Shown in pieces: positions 1 to 11,229 of a stretch of DNA of 64,000 nt. The DNA comes from Larimichthys crocea (Eukaryota; Chordata; Actinopteri; Sciaenidae): contig NC_040016.1 in NCBI RefSeq assembly GCF_000972845.2, positions 16,654,368 to 16,718,367 on the forward strand. Reading direction: 5' to 3'. The notes under the pieces are model-generated. The model had not been told where the DNA came from, ran no database searches, and saw only the letters and a list, made by a program, of their open reading frames with translations. Positions within the stretch are counted from its first letter, which is position 1. Every line of letters starts with the position of its first letter. Made by a program: the position numbers and the translations under genes.

Positions 1-823
1 TCTCTCCTTTGATCTTCCTGCAGCATACAAAGTTTTTGAGATTTTCTTTCTGAAGTGAGAGAGGCGGGTTGAAATAGCATACAGTCCAGCTTATAGCCTT
101 GAGGGGACCACCTAATGACATTGTACTGTTCAACAGACGATTCTTTTGTCAGAAATAAATAAACAACAACAACAACACAAAAAACTGTAATTGTCTCATC
201 TCCAAATTTGCATGAGGAAAATAAATAGCAGTGGAGAGCGTCATTGTACTTTGCAATATTTGACAGAAAAAGGACAGATTTTTATCTCCACATAAGACGT
301 CTAAGTGGAAGTGTATTCCCCTTTTGCTAAACTGAAATTAAAACTGACCATCTTTTCATTTGAAGTGGAGTGGAAGACTGGTGAGGAAGAGATTTAAATG
401 AACATGAGCTTGTGTTTTCGCTGTATCTCTGTAAAGTTGTTGGGTTGAGGATGACTTGCTGCTTAGAGGGAGGGCAGAGCAGACCTGAGCTACCGTCTAA
501 TCTTGGGTTATCAGACCTGGGTCACATTAGTACTTACAGAAAATTCTTCTTGTTAAATGAAACCTAGTTGGAGTATCAGAACATTTTACACAAGGAAAAT
601 ATTTCAAAGTACCAAAATATACTGTTATGTGATTATATGACAAATTTACCCCTGTATACCAATCCAATGTGGTACTCCAAGTAGGAAAAAACAATAATAA
701 TTACATGTAAATACTAAATGATCCTGGCCCGGTTGTAAAACACACTACACACTGACCTGTCCTGGAGTCTCTGACCATCACCGTGATCAATGTAAGCAGT
801 CGGGAAACTGTTTTGTATGTATA

Positions 824-846
824 TAAATAAATAAATAAATAAATAA
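824..846. repeat. (AAAT)n microsatellite
   Basis: Five to six tandem AAAT units. The rest of 1-1540 is AT-rich and shows no gene or recognised repeat. Confidence 0.9.
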
Positions 847-1548
847 GTCTATCTGAGAAGAAGATTAATATTCCTAGTCAAGTAGTCTCTCTGGTGTATA
901 AAAACAACCCAACCTGGTTGGACTATGTAGCATCTTAATAAATTAAATGAATAAAGCTCCTACCTAACCGTGTGAAGTCATTTCCTGCTATGCACACAGG
1001 CTACAAGGTGCACATTTATATACATATATGAAATCATATAACATGTCGAATTGTGGGAGGAAAGCGAAATCTCGACTCGACGTTTAAAACTGACTTTCAT
1101 TTTGATGAGATTTTTCCGTTTCTTAAACTTTAACATTTGGCAGAGTGATCACCAGTGGAAAACACTGTAAAGAAAGCAAACGGGGCATCACAAAAAGAAA
1201 AATACTGGCTGTTAAGACACACTAGCGTCTACTCTTACTTCTCTCATCACAGCCAGACCTGCTGCCACTGACATCCAAAGCCATGCTGGCTTGTTAGTTG
1301 CTACCACTTTGCTTTATTTGGCAGTATCGCAATTTGCAGTGGGATAAGAGTATTAAAATATATCGCTGCAAGGAAATAAGTTACCCCTAGGATTTCTATT
1401 TCTACAGTTGTGGTGTTGAATAAAATAAAATCCTGGTGATTCATCTTGTGTTATTGTATCTGTAACAACCAGACAGTGTTTCTGTCTGCACCTCGTGTTT
1501 AGAGCAGCGGAGAAGAGTTTGTCTCAGGAGCCACCCACCCCCCCCTTC

Positions 1549-1612
1549 CCCAGGTGTACACCTGGGCCCGGTAGCTCCTCAGCTGTTTGGCTTGGCCACA
1601 GCAAGACAGCTG
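1549..1612. promoter_or_regulatory. E-box cluster with an 18-bp perfect palindrome
   Basis: CCCAGGTGTACACCTGGG (1549-1566) is its own reverse complement and contains two E-boxes, CAGGTG and CACCTG. Two further CAGCTG E-boxes follow at 1580-1585 and 1607-1612. Four E-boxes in 64 bp suggest a bHLH or zinc-finger repressor site, but no gene start is near. Confidence 0.35.
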
Positions 1613-1869
1613 TGAACTCACTAGTGGAAATCAACCAATATTAATTTACATTTTTGCATTCTGTAGGGAAATAACCCAATTCCAAAGTAAATCACAAAGG
1701 AATGTTACAAAATACTAAAAATATGAAAATTACAAGAGCTCCAGAGGTTTGATGCTGACCCAAAGAAGAGGTCAACATTTTATATCTGTCTTCTGACAGT
1801 AAGATTTCCAGGCAACCAGCAGAAACCAGGAGAAGTCACTGCTCCCAGTAAAGAAATAATTGTGTGTAC

Positions 1870-2000
1870 CTGTTATTGTTACTCTTTGTACAGATTAAAC
1901 AAACACAATATGACATGTTAATTAGTGAGATTTAGAGGTAATGATACGTGGATTTCCCTTTAGAGAGAGCCAGGCTAGCTTTTCCCAGTCTCAAACTGCA
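1870..2000 (+). repeat. interspersed repeat C, partial copy
   Basis: The blocks TTTGTACAGATTAAACAAAC and ATGTTAATTAGTGAGATT, then GAGCCAGGCTAGCTTTTCCC, match the right part of the family at 6300-6450 and 60.2-60.5 kb. Confidence 0.55.
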
Positions 2001-3030
2001 CCTCAAACTGATGTTTTGCTATTTCCTTCAGCCCTTTTATTTTTATGCTTTTCTTCTGGTCCAGTTTGTTGAAAAATAAGAATGTAGTATTATCTTTACT
2101 TCTTGCAATGAAGGTGATGCTTTATTGGCATGAAAGTGTCGATAAAGCATTGTTTTTATATCAAATAATGATACATTTCAGATTTTATATGTTTGTCTAT
2201 CTGGCTATGCATGAACAAATATTATTTACTTTCCAAAAGGGAATCCAGACAAGAGATGTTTGGGGTCAATTAGATCTCAAAAGGGGTCCATGGGTACAGA
2301 GATTACTTATTAACAAACTCTTACTTAAGTAACAGAAATCTGAATAGATATATGGGAGATAATAATGTGAAAATCATTTGTAGTAAACTGTTATATAGCT
2401 CCACATAAACTCCAAACTGGAGTACACTTCAGAAACTATCATCAGTTCAAAATCATGTTCTTTCAAACCAAAAAAGTTGCGAAGTATCAAGCTGAAAAAA
2501 CAATGTTAGGTATGTGTTTTAAGCTGTTAAAGAGTAGCCTGGCCCCTCCAGGATGCCAAAGAGAACAGCAGGGTTAAGAAAAGCAGCTATTTTATGACAA
2601 GTTTGTTGGAGATCACAACACGCAGATTTAGCAATCACAAGAAAGACAATGCAATGTCCCCACAACACAAAGCACTGATGACCTAAATAACTTGACATTA
2701 TCCTGCAGTATCCTGAACCTGTGGTTCTTATTATTCATACTGACCACAAGGGACCCACATCAGATGTTGATCTGTGACCTCTGTCCAGAGGACTCAGCTA
2801 ATATTTAAACATCCTGCATCGCTCACACAGTCTTTCAGTGAATCTGGTCTTCATTGACGTCTGTACAATAAACTTGATGTCTGGCTGTGCTTCAGTGTCG
2901 TAAAAAGTATAAAATATTTAATTATCCATCTCTCCAACATACTTCTATTCTTGGTGTTTACTGTGTGCCATAATTAAGTTTGGCAGAGAGATGAGTATTG
3001 TTTTACACTGTTAAAGTACACAAAGAAAAC

Positions 3031-3375
3031 GATTAATCTCCTGCTTCATCTACAGGTTTTACCTTTTTGGAATATATACGCATATATATCTTTAATTTAT
3101 TTTCCCTCTCAAAGTTGCACAAAGTGAAACAAAATACTCTGCACGGCATATTTGTTTGGCACATGAATAAGCCAAATTTCATGCAAATTTTCTCCTTACA
3201 AGAGGTCCCTGTAAGAGTTTTGGGGTCGAAAAGGATTTGCAGCTTGCCAGAAAGGTTGGAGGCAAGACAACTGGCAGAGAGGGATGCAGTCTGGAAGAAT
3301 TCGCTTGTGGCAGATCTCTCCAGCAAAAACCTTTTCAATCATTTGTGTGATCTTAACCTTAGAACAGAAACATGA
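3031..3375. other. unique non-coding stretch with perfect octamer site
   Basis: No repeat was recognised here. It contains ATGCAAAT (3181-3188), a POU-factor octamer. The overlapping 101- and 102-codon frames on the two strands have no recognisable protein content. It is a candidate conserved element and not a gene. Confidence 0.3.
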
Positions 3376-3509
3376 CCCAATTTAACAAGCCACCAGAGCT
3401 GACAGATCACTCTCAGGAGAAATGCTTCTGTCGAAACTAGTCCCAAAGGCAACAAATATGTTAAATAGGTTGTCTCGTACTGAAAGATGCCCATTACTGT
3501 CCCATTGTA

Positions 3510-3730
3510 GTTGTAATTAAGTACATTTATTCAAGTACTATGCTTAAGTACACTTTATTTTTAGTATTAGTATTTAGTATTTTTACTTTACTGTATTTTC
3601 ACTTTATAACATCAAATATTACTTTTATTCTGGGAAATATTGTAACTTTTACTCCACTACATTTATTTGACAGCTAGTTAATAGTTACATTTCAAGTTAA
3701 GCGTTTACATACAAAACATGACAAGATGCG
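3510..3730. repeat. interspersed repeat E, partial copy
   Basis: The copy is an AT-rich series of AAGTACATTTATTCAAGTAC, TTAAGTACACTTT and TTTTACTCCACTACATTTAT. Its relatives are at 4190-4275 and 52340-52762. It is non-coding. Confidence 0.55.
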
Positions 3731-4189
3731 TTTACTGTTTTAAAATTAACCAGTAGTTCCAAACCGTTTTGACTTACAAAAAAAGCTTTGTTGGTCTACA
3801 GTCTAATTGTTATTTTTCAGAAGTCTTTGAGTTCTTAGCAGTCCCAGAAAGTAAAGCTGATTTCCTCTCTAAACATCCCACATATCATTCAAATGACTGT
3901 CCGAGGCCCCCAAAAATGAAATGTAAAATTATCCAATATTTCACTAAAAGCAAATATTAGAGAAAAGTCAAAAGAATTAAAATAAATCTGTGTTGAAGAA
4001 CTTTTCTTTTTCCCTGCACCATTAATCATCTCACTACTCCATTGATTCATCTTGTGACCTTAAAAAGGGCCCCATATCTAGACTGGGAACCTCTGGACTA
4101 AAATATCAAACTGTAAAGATGTAAAAAATAAATAAATGAAAACTAACTCCTCTTCAAAGAGCTTTAAGAGTAAAATGCTACTTATACAC

Positions 4190-4275
4190 AGTGGTGGAAT
4201 ATAACTAAGTACATTTACTATTTCCATTTTATACTACTTCATTTAGTTGTAGTTACTATTTATTTAACAGTTAAA
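4190..4275. repeat. interspersed repeat E, end fragment
   Basis: CAGTGGTGGAATATAACTAA, then GTACATTTACTATTTCC, is one terminus of the family (CAGTGGTGGAA). It lies just before the MITE at 4360. Confidence 0.5.
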
Positions 4276-4359
4276 TATTCCAGACACATAAATCATGTTT
4301 TTTTCCATATAATACCATATTTAGTATTATATATTCCAGTCAGTGAATGCTAACTGTAA

Positions 4360-4664
4360 TATACACTGACCGACCACTTCATTAGATACACCTGTACAAT
4401 CCAATGTGAAAGGTGTTTCTAATATTATAGCCCTCTCATGTTTCTAAATGGGGTGGCCAAAATAAAAGAAACACCTCTCAATATAATGCAGTCAAGTTTA
4501 ACACGACTGCAAACTACAACCTCAATCGTAAACATAATAGTTCAGTTATTACCTTTCTGACAGTGCAAACAAAAGCTGAAACATTATAAGCTTTTTTATG
4601 GCAGAGTCATTCTGGATCTCATTGGATTGTACAAGTGTACCTAATGAAGTGGCCGGTCTGTATA
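4360..4664. mobile_element. short DNA transposon (MITE) with about 45-bp terminal inverted repeats
   Basis: The left end (4360-4406) and right end (4620-4664) are near-perfect inverted copies sharing CCACTTCATTAG and TGTACAATCCAATG. The 305-bp element has no coding content. The AT-rich flanks (TAATATA, TATAATA) fit a small duplicated target. It is a non-autonomous element, and the superfamily is not determined. Confidence 0.8.
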
Positions 4665-4699
4665 ATATTATACAGTACCTCTTAACTACATTTTGCTGT

Positions 4700-5800
4700 C
4701 TATATTTCCTACTTCATTAGGATTTTAAATGCAGGACTCTACTGCGGTATTGTTACAATGTTGTTACAATGTTGGAGTATAAGACGTGAATACTTCTCCC
4801 ACCGCTGACAGATGAGGAGTTCATTTAAAAAATAAAAAAAAGAAAATTACGTGCTGGAATGTGGTGTTGGACGGGCAGGCTCTGTTCAGTAGTTGGTTAA
4901 GTATATGAGCATGAGGTCATGTTAAAAAGGAGCCCGTTTTTGTTTGGCATGACATCAAGCAGGAAAGTGCAGTCGCTTGCCCCTCGCTGCAGCTCTGTGG
5001 GCAAAACAGCACTTTGTTCATTTGTCCCAAAGCCAAGAGGACACATTGTTCAATAGAAACTCATTTGTTTCAACTGAGCCAGCCAACTTATGGCTGATGT
5101 TATCTTTTATGGGGCAGCTGCAGCTCATATTCTTATAGAAATAATGGGATTTTCTTAACAGAGCCTGAAATTTGAATGAGTGACAGAGGTTGGAAGTTAC
5201 CCGTACTACTGCAGTGATGTCATTTCACTGATGTGTATGTGTGTGTATGTGTGTGCGTGCATTACTGCATATGCAAGATTTTTATGGGAAGGCAGGAGAT
5301 GGGACGTCTGCTGAATTTTCTATTGAGTCTCTGTCCAAAAGCAGCACTGTGTCTTTCTTTTACCAGAACATTTGTCAGACTAAACCACCACACTGTTTGC
5401 GGTTTGGAAACTTGGTTTAACTGAAAGGAAACTCCTTAGGGCTTGTTTTGTTTTTCTTTTTTTCAACAGTCTATAGGAACATTCTTCCTAAAGAGGTCGG
5501 GACTTTTATAGTCCTAGTTCAGAGAAGGCTGCAGAAAGTCAAACAGCAAACTTAAGAGATTTATTTTTTTAAATAAAACCTTACATGTGATACAGTGTCC
5601 GAGTGAATGGCTTCGCCATTTTTGCTTTCCGTCTCGTACTTGTGGGCCAGTTTCCTCATTACATTTTTACAATTGTTGGATGTAACTTCTCGTCTGGAGG
5701 ATTTCAACTGCTTGTTCAGTGAAGTTTGCATATTTACGACCACATGTGTCCCTTAAATCATATGTTGTTTTTACTTGGTTTCCTGTTAAAGTACTACATA
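4700..5800. other. unique non-coding stretch
   Basis: No exon was recognised. Positions 4880-5220 look non-repetitive and hold ACATTGTTCAATAG (SOX-like) and TGCAGCTGC-type motifs; a short (GTAT/GTGT) run lies near 5233-5253. Possible enhancer, unproven. Confidence 0.3.
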
Positions 5801-6117
5801 ATGCAATTGCCACAGGATTTGTGTGCACAATTTAGTGGCATCTAGCAGTCTAGTTGCAGACGCCTCACCTCACCCTCTCCTTTCTTGCATGAAGAAGAAA
5901 CAGCATTGGGTGTGATGTACACGAAAGCTCAGATCTAGAGCCAGTGTTTAGTTTGTTAATTCTGGGCTACTATAGAAACATGGAGGTTCAACATGACAGA
6001 CTATGTCGACCCCTCAGGTGATTATACACTTACTGTACAGTATGCATATTATATTGAATTTCTTCATATTCTGTAAAAAAAACCAACTCCCTATATCTTA
6101 CACATTGGACCTTTAAA
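5800..6117 (+). mobile_element. MITE-like repeat B, copy 1
   Basis: The copy contains the blocks TTTAGTGGCATCTAGCAGTC, CTAGAGCCAGTGTTTAGTTT and GGGCTACTATAGAAACATGG, and ends in TACACATTGGACCTTTAAA, the usual terminal repeat. The left terminus is eroded. Confidence 0.6.
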
Positions 6118-6450
6118 GGAATAAATAGTTTAACACTTTGGGAAATACCCCCATTTGACATTATCCTTTTGACGTTTTATGAGTAGATTGATTGCCAATC
6201 TATTGCCACATCATCTACACCTGTTTGTTAGCAACACCAAAGAGACAGCAAAGATTGGGAGAAGGGGTAATCAACAAGATTATTCAGATTTTTGTTTTTT
6301 GTGCATTTCAGTTTATGTACAGATTAAACAAATATGATTGAACATGTTAATTAGTGAGGTTGATTTTTTTCTTTTTCACAGAAAGAGAAGCTGTTCCACC
6401 CTGCTACCAATCCTTATGCTGAGCTAAACAAGCTGCTGGCTGTAGATTTA
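6118..6450 (+). repeat. interspersed repeat C, long copy
   Basis: The copy begins AAGGAATAAATAGTTTAACA and CTTTGGGAAATA, and continues to GTACAGATTAAACAAATATG, ATGTTAATTAGTGAGGTT and CTTATGCTGAGCTAAACAAG. It is inserted directly after the repeat B terminus, giving a B-C-A tandem of three repeats in 1.2 kb. Confidence 0.6.
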
Positions 6451-6539
6451 CATTTAGTGGACAAATTAAAGTGGCATCAGTCAGCTCTTTGCTGTATTTG
6501 TGTATTTGAAACAATTCATTCATTCATATCTGTGCATAG

Positions 6540-7022
6540 ACAGTACAAAATCATGGATGTAGTATCTGTGACGTCACCCACAGGTTTCTGAAGAGCCGCC
6601 GCAATCAGAGCAGTCCTACCTCCACCGCCTCTCGGCTAATCCACAAATGGACAAAGACGTGGCTTGTTGGTGGACCAGAGGTGGGCTGAGTGACACCTGA
6701 CAAACCACCTGTAATGGCACTCACCTGCCAATCAAAGCAGCCACTATTAATTATGCATAACTTTAAGACTTAATAGAATTATGACAATACAAATTCCTCT
6801 GAGTACAGTTGTCATGAACGTGGAAATTAGCTTTGAAGACCCGTGAAGAGCTGTTTTTTGTACCAAGCTGTAAACATGTTTATTTCTGCTGTGTTGGACA
6901 TTTTAACATGGGGACTTATGGAGACTGACTCGTTCTGTAGCCAGCCTAAAGTGGCTGTTTGAGGAACTGCAGTTTTGGACATATTGGACACATTCACAGC
7001 TACGGAGGTTGCCGCTTAGCTT
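6540..7022 (+). repeat. interspersed repeat A, fullest plus-strand copy
   Basis: A 480-bp element that begins ATGGATGTAGTATCTGTGAC and ends near CACAGCTACGGAGGTTGC. Internal blocks shared with the other copies are GTAAACATGTTTATTTCTGC and TTTTAACATGGGGACTTATG. It has no coding capacity. It carries a perfect palindromic CRE-like site TGACGTCA at 6569-6576. Confidence 0.7.
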
Positions 7023-7159
7023 TTACACGATTTTAAACGATTAAGATATAGCATGCTAATTAGTGAGCCAGCCTACCTACCATCATATTTATGAGAGTTG
7101 GATTGATATGTTTGTCTAACCCTGGGCAAGACAGCAAATAAACACATTTCCTAGAATAA

Positions 7160-8130
7160 ATTATATTAATTGAGCTTCTGGAGCTCGTTCTTTTACTGTC
7201 ATGAGATCCACATTGGTTTAGATAATGACTCAAAATATCAGACTGTTAAATTGTTGTAAACACACACAAAAGCATCCAGAGTGCAGTCATGTTTTCTTTC
7301 TATTTCATTAACTAAATGTGGTCTGTGTTTTTCTTTTTTCTTTTTCCTTGTTACTGTTGTTTGGTGGATACATTCAATGAGCCTAATTGCTAAACAGTTT
7401 GGCCCTGCAGTCCTCTATGCCTAGACAGTCTCTCTACTTTATGGCGTGCAACAGAAACCACAAACAGACTATGAAAAACTGTACTGCCCCCGGCCCTCCT
7501 CTCTGTCATCATCACCACCACCCAGCCGTCTTCAACAACTTTTTGCTGGATCCACGTGGATTCACTGGTAGCAGAAAGGGGTTTAGATTCTGCACATAGA
7601 TAAATGTCACTCATCCACTCACACTTTTCTTTGTTTCAATCTGTGTTCTTTGTGTGTCGGCCTGGAGGGTGGTGGTGGTGGGGGGGGTTAGAGACCTATA
7701 TTCTCCATCCAAGCCTGAAGGATGACCTCATGGGGCTCGCAGCTGCCATCACCATTCTCGCAGGAGTTAATAGGAACAGCATGTAGCCTTGGAAAGGACT
7801 ACCTCTTTCTCTCTCTTTCCTTCTTTCTTTTTCTGTCCCCACTATTTGAACACTATTGAGCCAACTAACATCATTTTGCCTTCATTATTTATTTATGTGT
7901 TTTTTTTTCACTTTCTCAGAAACCGCAATTTTTTTTTCTGCCACCTCATTTCCTTAATTTAAAGCGACATCACAGACGATGGCCTACAATGTAGGCAAAG
8001 ACAATAGAGTACTGTAATGTTACAGCTCTTGAAAAGTTTGATTTAAGTCTTTAGACAGCTTTAATTTGTGTTTTATATAACACATGAAGAATTAGCAGTT
8101 CTCACCTCTATGAAGCTTTATAGCTCCCCC
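7160..8130. other. intergenic stretch, nothing recognised
   Basis: AT-rich, with short T, G and CT runs. The overlapping short frames at 7387-7614 look spurious. Confidence 0.6.
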
Positions 8131-8370
8131 CTTTCATAGTTTCCCACCATTACCAGACATATAGACAAAACTAGAGACTAGCTTATGAACAAAGTGGAGC
8201 ATTCAGCAGCTAAAGAGACAGATATTTCCTTCAGGAGTTGGATGGGACCAAAAACGGAGCTAAAAGGAGACTTAATTTTGCCAAGTGGACAGAAATATGT
8301 CTCTGAATGTTGCTCTGTGTCTGCTGGATGTGTTTGGTAACAAGTCTGCCACACCAGTTTTAACTTTTTC
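8130..8370 (+). repeat. interspersed repeat F, plus copy
   Basis: The blocks AGCATTCAGCAGCTAAAGAG, ATTTCCTTCAGGAGTTGG and GGAGCTAAAAGGAGACTTAA, then TTGCTCTGTGTCTGCTGGAT, match the inverted copy at 13195-13345. Confidence 0.55.
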
Positions 8371-9340
8371 TGTAAGGTTTAACATTATATGTTCATAAGC
8401 AACAGTTACGGTTAGAGTTCAGAAAAATAAAACATCCTTAGTTGCATTTTTTTTTTTTTTTAGTTTAACACTCAAAACTTTTGATTGACAGTTACTAAAC
8501 AACCTCAAACTGTCTCCTTGCCCACTTCAAATCAGTGAAATGAGCACAGAAAGACAAAGAAATACAGAAATCTGTCATGTGAAATAACCAAAATTGTTCT
8601 AACTTTGAATTCAGGACGAGCCCATTGCTCACAGCAAGAAACTGATTGAGACATTATGTCTTTCAGACCTTGAAAGATCTTGTTTGTTCCAATGAACAGT
8701 GTGTCTTTTTATGGAAAAATAGACTTGTTTTCATTGCTCACTGGTTCAAAACCAAACCACTATTACAAATGAATTCAGAATATTTTATATGTAAAAGTTA
8801 GAATATAACTGATGAGTTTTGGGTGATATTTTGCACTATGTTGAGTTGAACTGACTGCAGCCGCTCTGTAGAAGCAGGTGTCAGGATTTTACAAATGGAC
8901 GATATCTCTCCGTGCGGGACAACGCTTCACTTGCTTCAGTCATAACACTGAAAATCTGGAGCTATATATATTCCTCCGTCGTCTCCTAACTGCTGCTCCT
9001 CTCGGCTCATTTATTGTCAGAGCGACTGCGAAATCTATTTTGTTGGCTGGCGGCTGTGCATTCTCATGAAACACTGTGCATCCAATCTGATATCCGTCTG
9101 TGTGTTTTCAGCAGTTGGACCTGCGCTGGAATTTCTTGTGTAATGTGTGAGCCATATGACAGTTATTTATCAAACGGCAGTACGCTCACCCACTATCTGG
9201 GCTTTAAATCAGACCACAGTATGAACACCAGAGAGAAATCCAGCTGATGCTACAGTCCCAATTTTCTGTTTGCTCTTGAAATAAAACAGCAGCTTTGGGA
9301 CGCACCACACGTAGAATTTCACTTTTACTTGAGTTGGTCG
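8370..9340. other. intergenic stretch, nothing recognised
   Basis: There is a poly(T) run near 8448-8461. No coding signal or known repeat was seen. Confidence 0.6.
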
Positions 9341-9545
9341 GTCGTCCAGACTCAAAACATCTCAACAACTATTGGACAGATTGCCATGAAATTTTCTAAA
9401 GACATTCATGTCTCATATAGAATAAATTGTAATAACTTCAGTGATCTCCTGACCTTTCAGTACTTTAGTTTATGACTAAATACCTTGAGAATTAGTAACA
9501 TTTCCAACGGTTCAAGACACAGCAGAAGGACATTTGTTATCTACA
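9340..9545 (+). repeat. interspersed repeat D, partial copy
   Basis: The block ACAACTATTGGACAGATTGC, CATGAAATTTTCTAAAGACA and ATTGTAATAACTTCAGTGAT is a common fish repeat. Related pieces are seen at 37803-37955, 49595-49725 and (inverted) 51075-51370. Confidence 0.6.
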
Positions 9546-9639
9546 CAACATGGGTACTAGACATCAGTCAAATTCAGGTGTTAGTTGGGGCCCACAGTCT
9601 AGTTTAAAAGATTGACTGAACACAAGATGTTATGAAAAG

Positions 9640-10455
9640 CCATTTTTAATACATAGAAAATAATCACTTCTTAAATGGCAAAACTAACTAAAATATTAGA
9701 CCAAAATCTTCCTCTTATCAAAAAGTACAGTATAAATGGTTAAAATAAATATTCATTTGATTTGTTTAGATAGAAATGCAGACTAATACACAAGCTTTGA
9801 AATAGGTTAGAGATAAAGCAACATTTCACACCACAGTGGCATCGAACCAACGACGATGGCTGCTATTAGAGTGCTGATTACACTTTTTTCTACTTTCCAG
9901 CTTCTTTTTCTCTCCAACATGCTGAGAAAACAATGTTCTGTACAAAGTGCATTAGCCGTACTGCATCTTGGATGAAAATGAGCTCTTGTGTGAAGTCTGC
10001 TGGAATGTCCATGGCTCTGAGTTTGATGTGGAAATAACTGATCCACATTTCAACACTGTGAACTTGTTATAATAGCATGGCAAGAAAACCCCCCCAAAAT
10101 ATGCAAAAAGCAATTGATATGTGAAGTGAGAACATCTGATCATTATACAAAAGGAACATGATTTAAAAGAATATATTTTTACATACTGAAATGATGGCAC
10201 GTGTATATACTGGTGGTTTATATACAGATTAGTTTTAGGTAGAAATGCAGCTGAAGGAGTCATTAAAGTGAACCTCAAGGCAGCGTCTGAAAGCCAGATA
10301 CCAAAAATTATTCAGCTCTCCTAAGTGTCTCATGACTTTCTTTGACCATCACACATGTGGTCATCATCATATGGAGGAAGAGTGAATGAAAGCTGCCAGA
10401 AAACAATGTCCATCAATGACTTCAGCTGTGGAACAGGCGTGATTTGGGAACGTCT
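9640..10455 (-). other. probable apcdd1l 3' UTR
   Basis: This is non-coding sequence directly after the apcdd1l stop. A variant poly(A) signal ATTAAA is read on the minus strand at 9650-9645, followed by a GT-containing stretch (TTGTGTTC). No canonical AATAAA was seen closer to the stop, so the end of the UTR is a guess. Nothing else is recognisable in the segment. Confidence 0.35.
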
Positions 10456-11229
10456 CTAAAAAACACAAAACCAGCTGCACAGCACAGATCCTAGCACCAG
10501 TAACACCAGCTGTGCCAGTCTCTTTGTCCCACTGGCTGCTAGTTGGACTTGCTTGCTGTTAAAACCTGAGCCATAGCGACGTGAAGGCTGTGTCTCCCCC
10601 CCACTGCAAAGCACCATGGGAGCCTGAAAGGAAGTGGGTCTCCTCTGTGGTCGGTCTGGACTGGACCCGTCAGTCGGCCTCTCTCCGATGAACAGCAGCG
10701 GGTGTTTCCTGTGGTCCAGCTCAGTTTTGAAGAGCTCAAACTCTTTATGTGGCAACTTGATGCCCAGCAGAGTGCACCCATCTGTGGGGCTCAAGTCCTG
10801 CTCCACCCCGACCTCCCAGCCTCCTGCACGACCACACTTTCCTGGCCTTGTCCCATTCAACATCTTTGCTGTGGGCTCCTCTTCAACTGTGACTCTCACC
10901 TGTGTGACCTTGAAGACGAACTCAGTGGCTCCTGAGACCTTGGTGGAGGGGTTTCCCTGAGCGTAGTGGCCAGAGGCTCTCAGGGTGAATGTGGGCTGAG
11001 AGCAGACGGGGTCCGAGTAGTGACGGTAGATGCCCTCCCATGCGTGCTGACCAGGGTCAAAGGTGAAGTCTCGGGTAAGGAAGAGGATGTTGGGACGGGT
11101 TTCGCAGTGCTGGCTGACCCAGCGGCCGGCCAGAGACAGAGGAGCTGCAGGGCTGCGGGGCAACACAGGGGGGCGCTGCTCTGAGGAGCGGTAAACCAGT
11201 GCGCACACAGGGCAGGGGTGGATGTGATG
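10456..11229 (-). CDS. apcdd1l: apcdd1l terminal coding exon (second APCDDC domain, C-terminal anchor)
   Basis: The exon begins HHIHPCPVCALVYRSSEQ after acceptor TTTGTAG and continues uninterrupted to a TAG at 10458-10456. It encodes the CPVC pair, WVSQHCETRPNILFLTRDFTF, HYSDPVCSQPTFTL, GATEFVFKVTQ, an NGT sequon, GCTLLGIKLPHKEFELFK, and LLFIGERPTDGSSPDRP. The last 20 residues are almost wholly hydrophobic and end without a charged cytoplasmic tail. Confidence 0.93.
   Translation of the reverse strand, partial: HHIHPCPVCALVYRSSEQRPPVLPRSPAAPLSLAGRWVSQHCETRPNILFLTRDFTFDPGQHAWEGIYRHYSDPVCSQPTFTLRASGHYAQGNPSTKVSGATEFVFKVTQVRVTVEEEPTAKMLNGTRPGKCGRAGGWEVGVEQDLSPTDGCTLLGIKLPHKEFELFKTELDHRKHPLLFIGERPTDGSSPDRPQRRPTSFQAPMVLCSGGETQPSRRYGSGFNSKQVQLAASGTKRLAQLVLLVLGSVLCSWFCVF

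Noticed and set aside
10634..10960. Plus-strand frames opposite the apcdd1l terminal exon
   Set aside because: Antisense shadows of a real exon; the minus-strand frame has clear family motifs.
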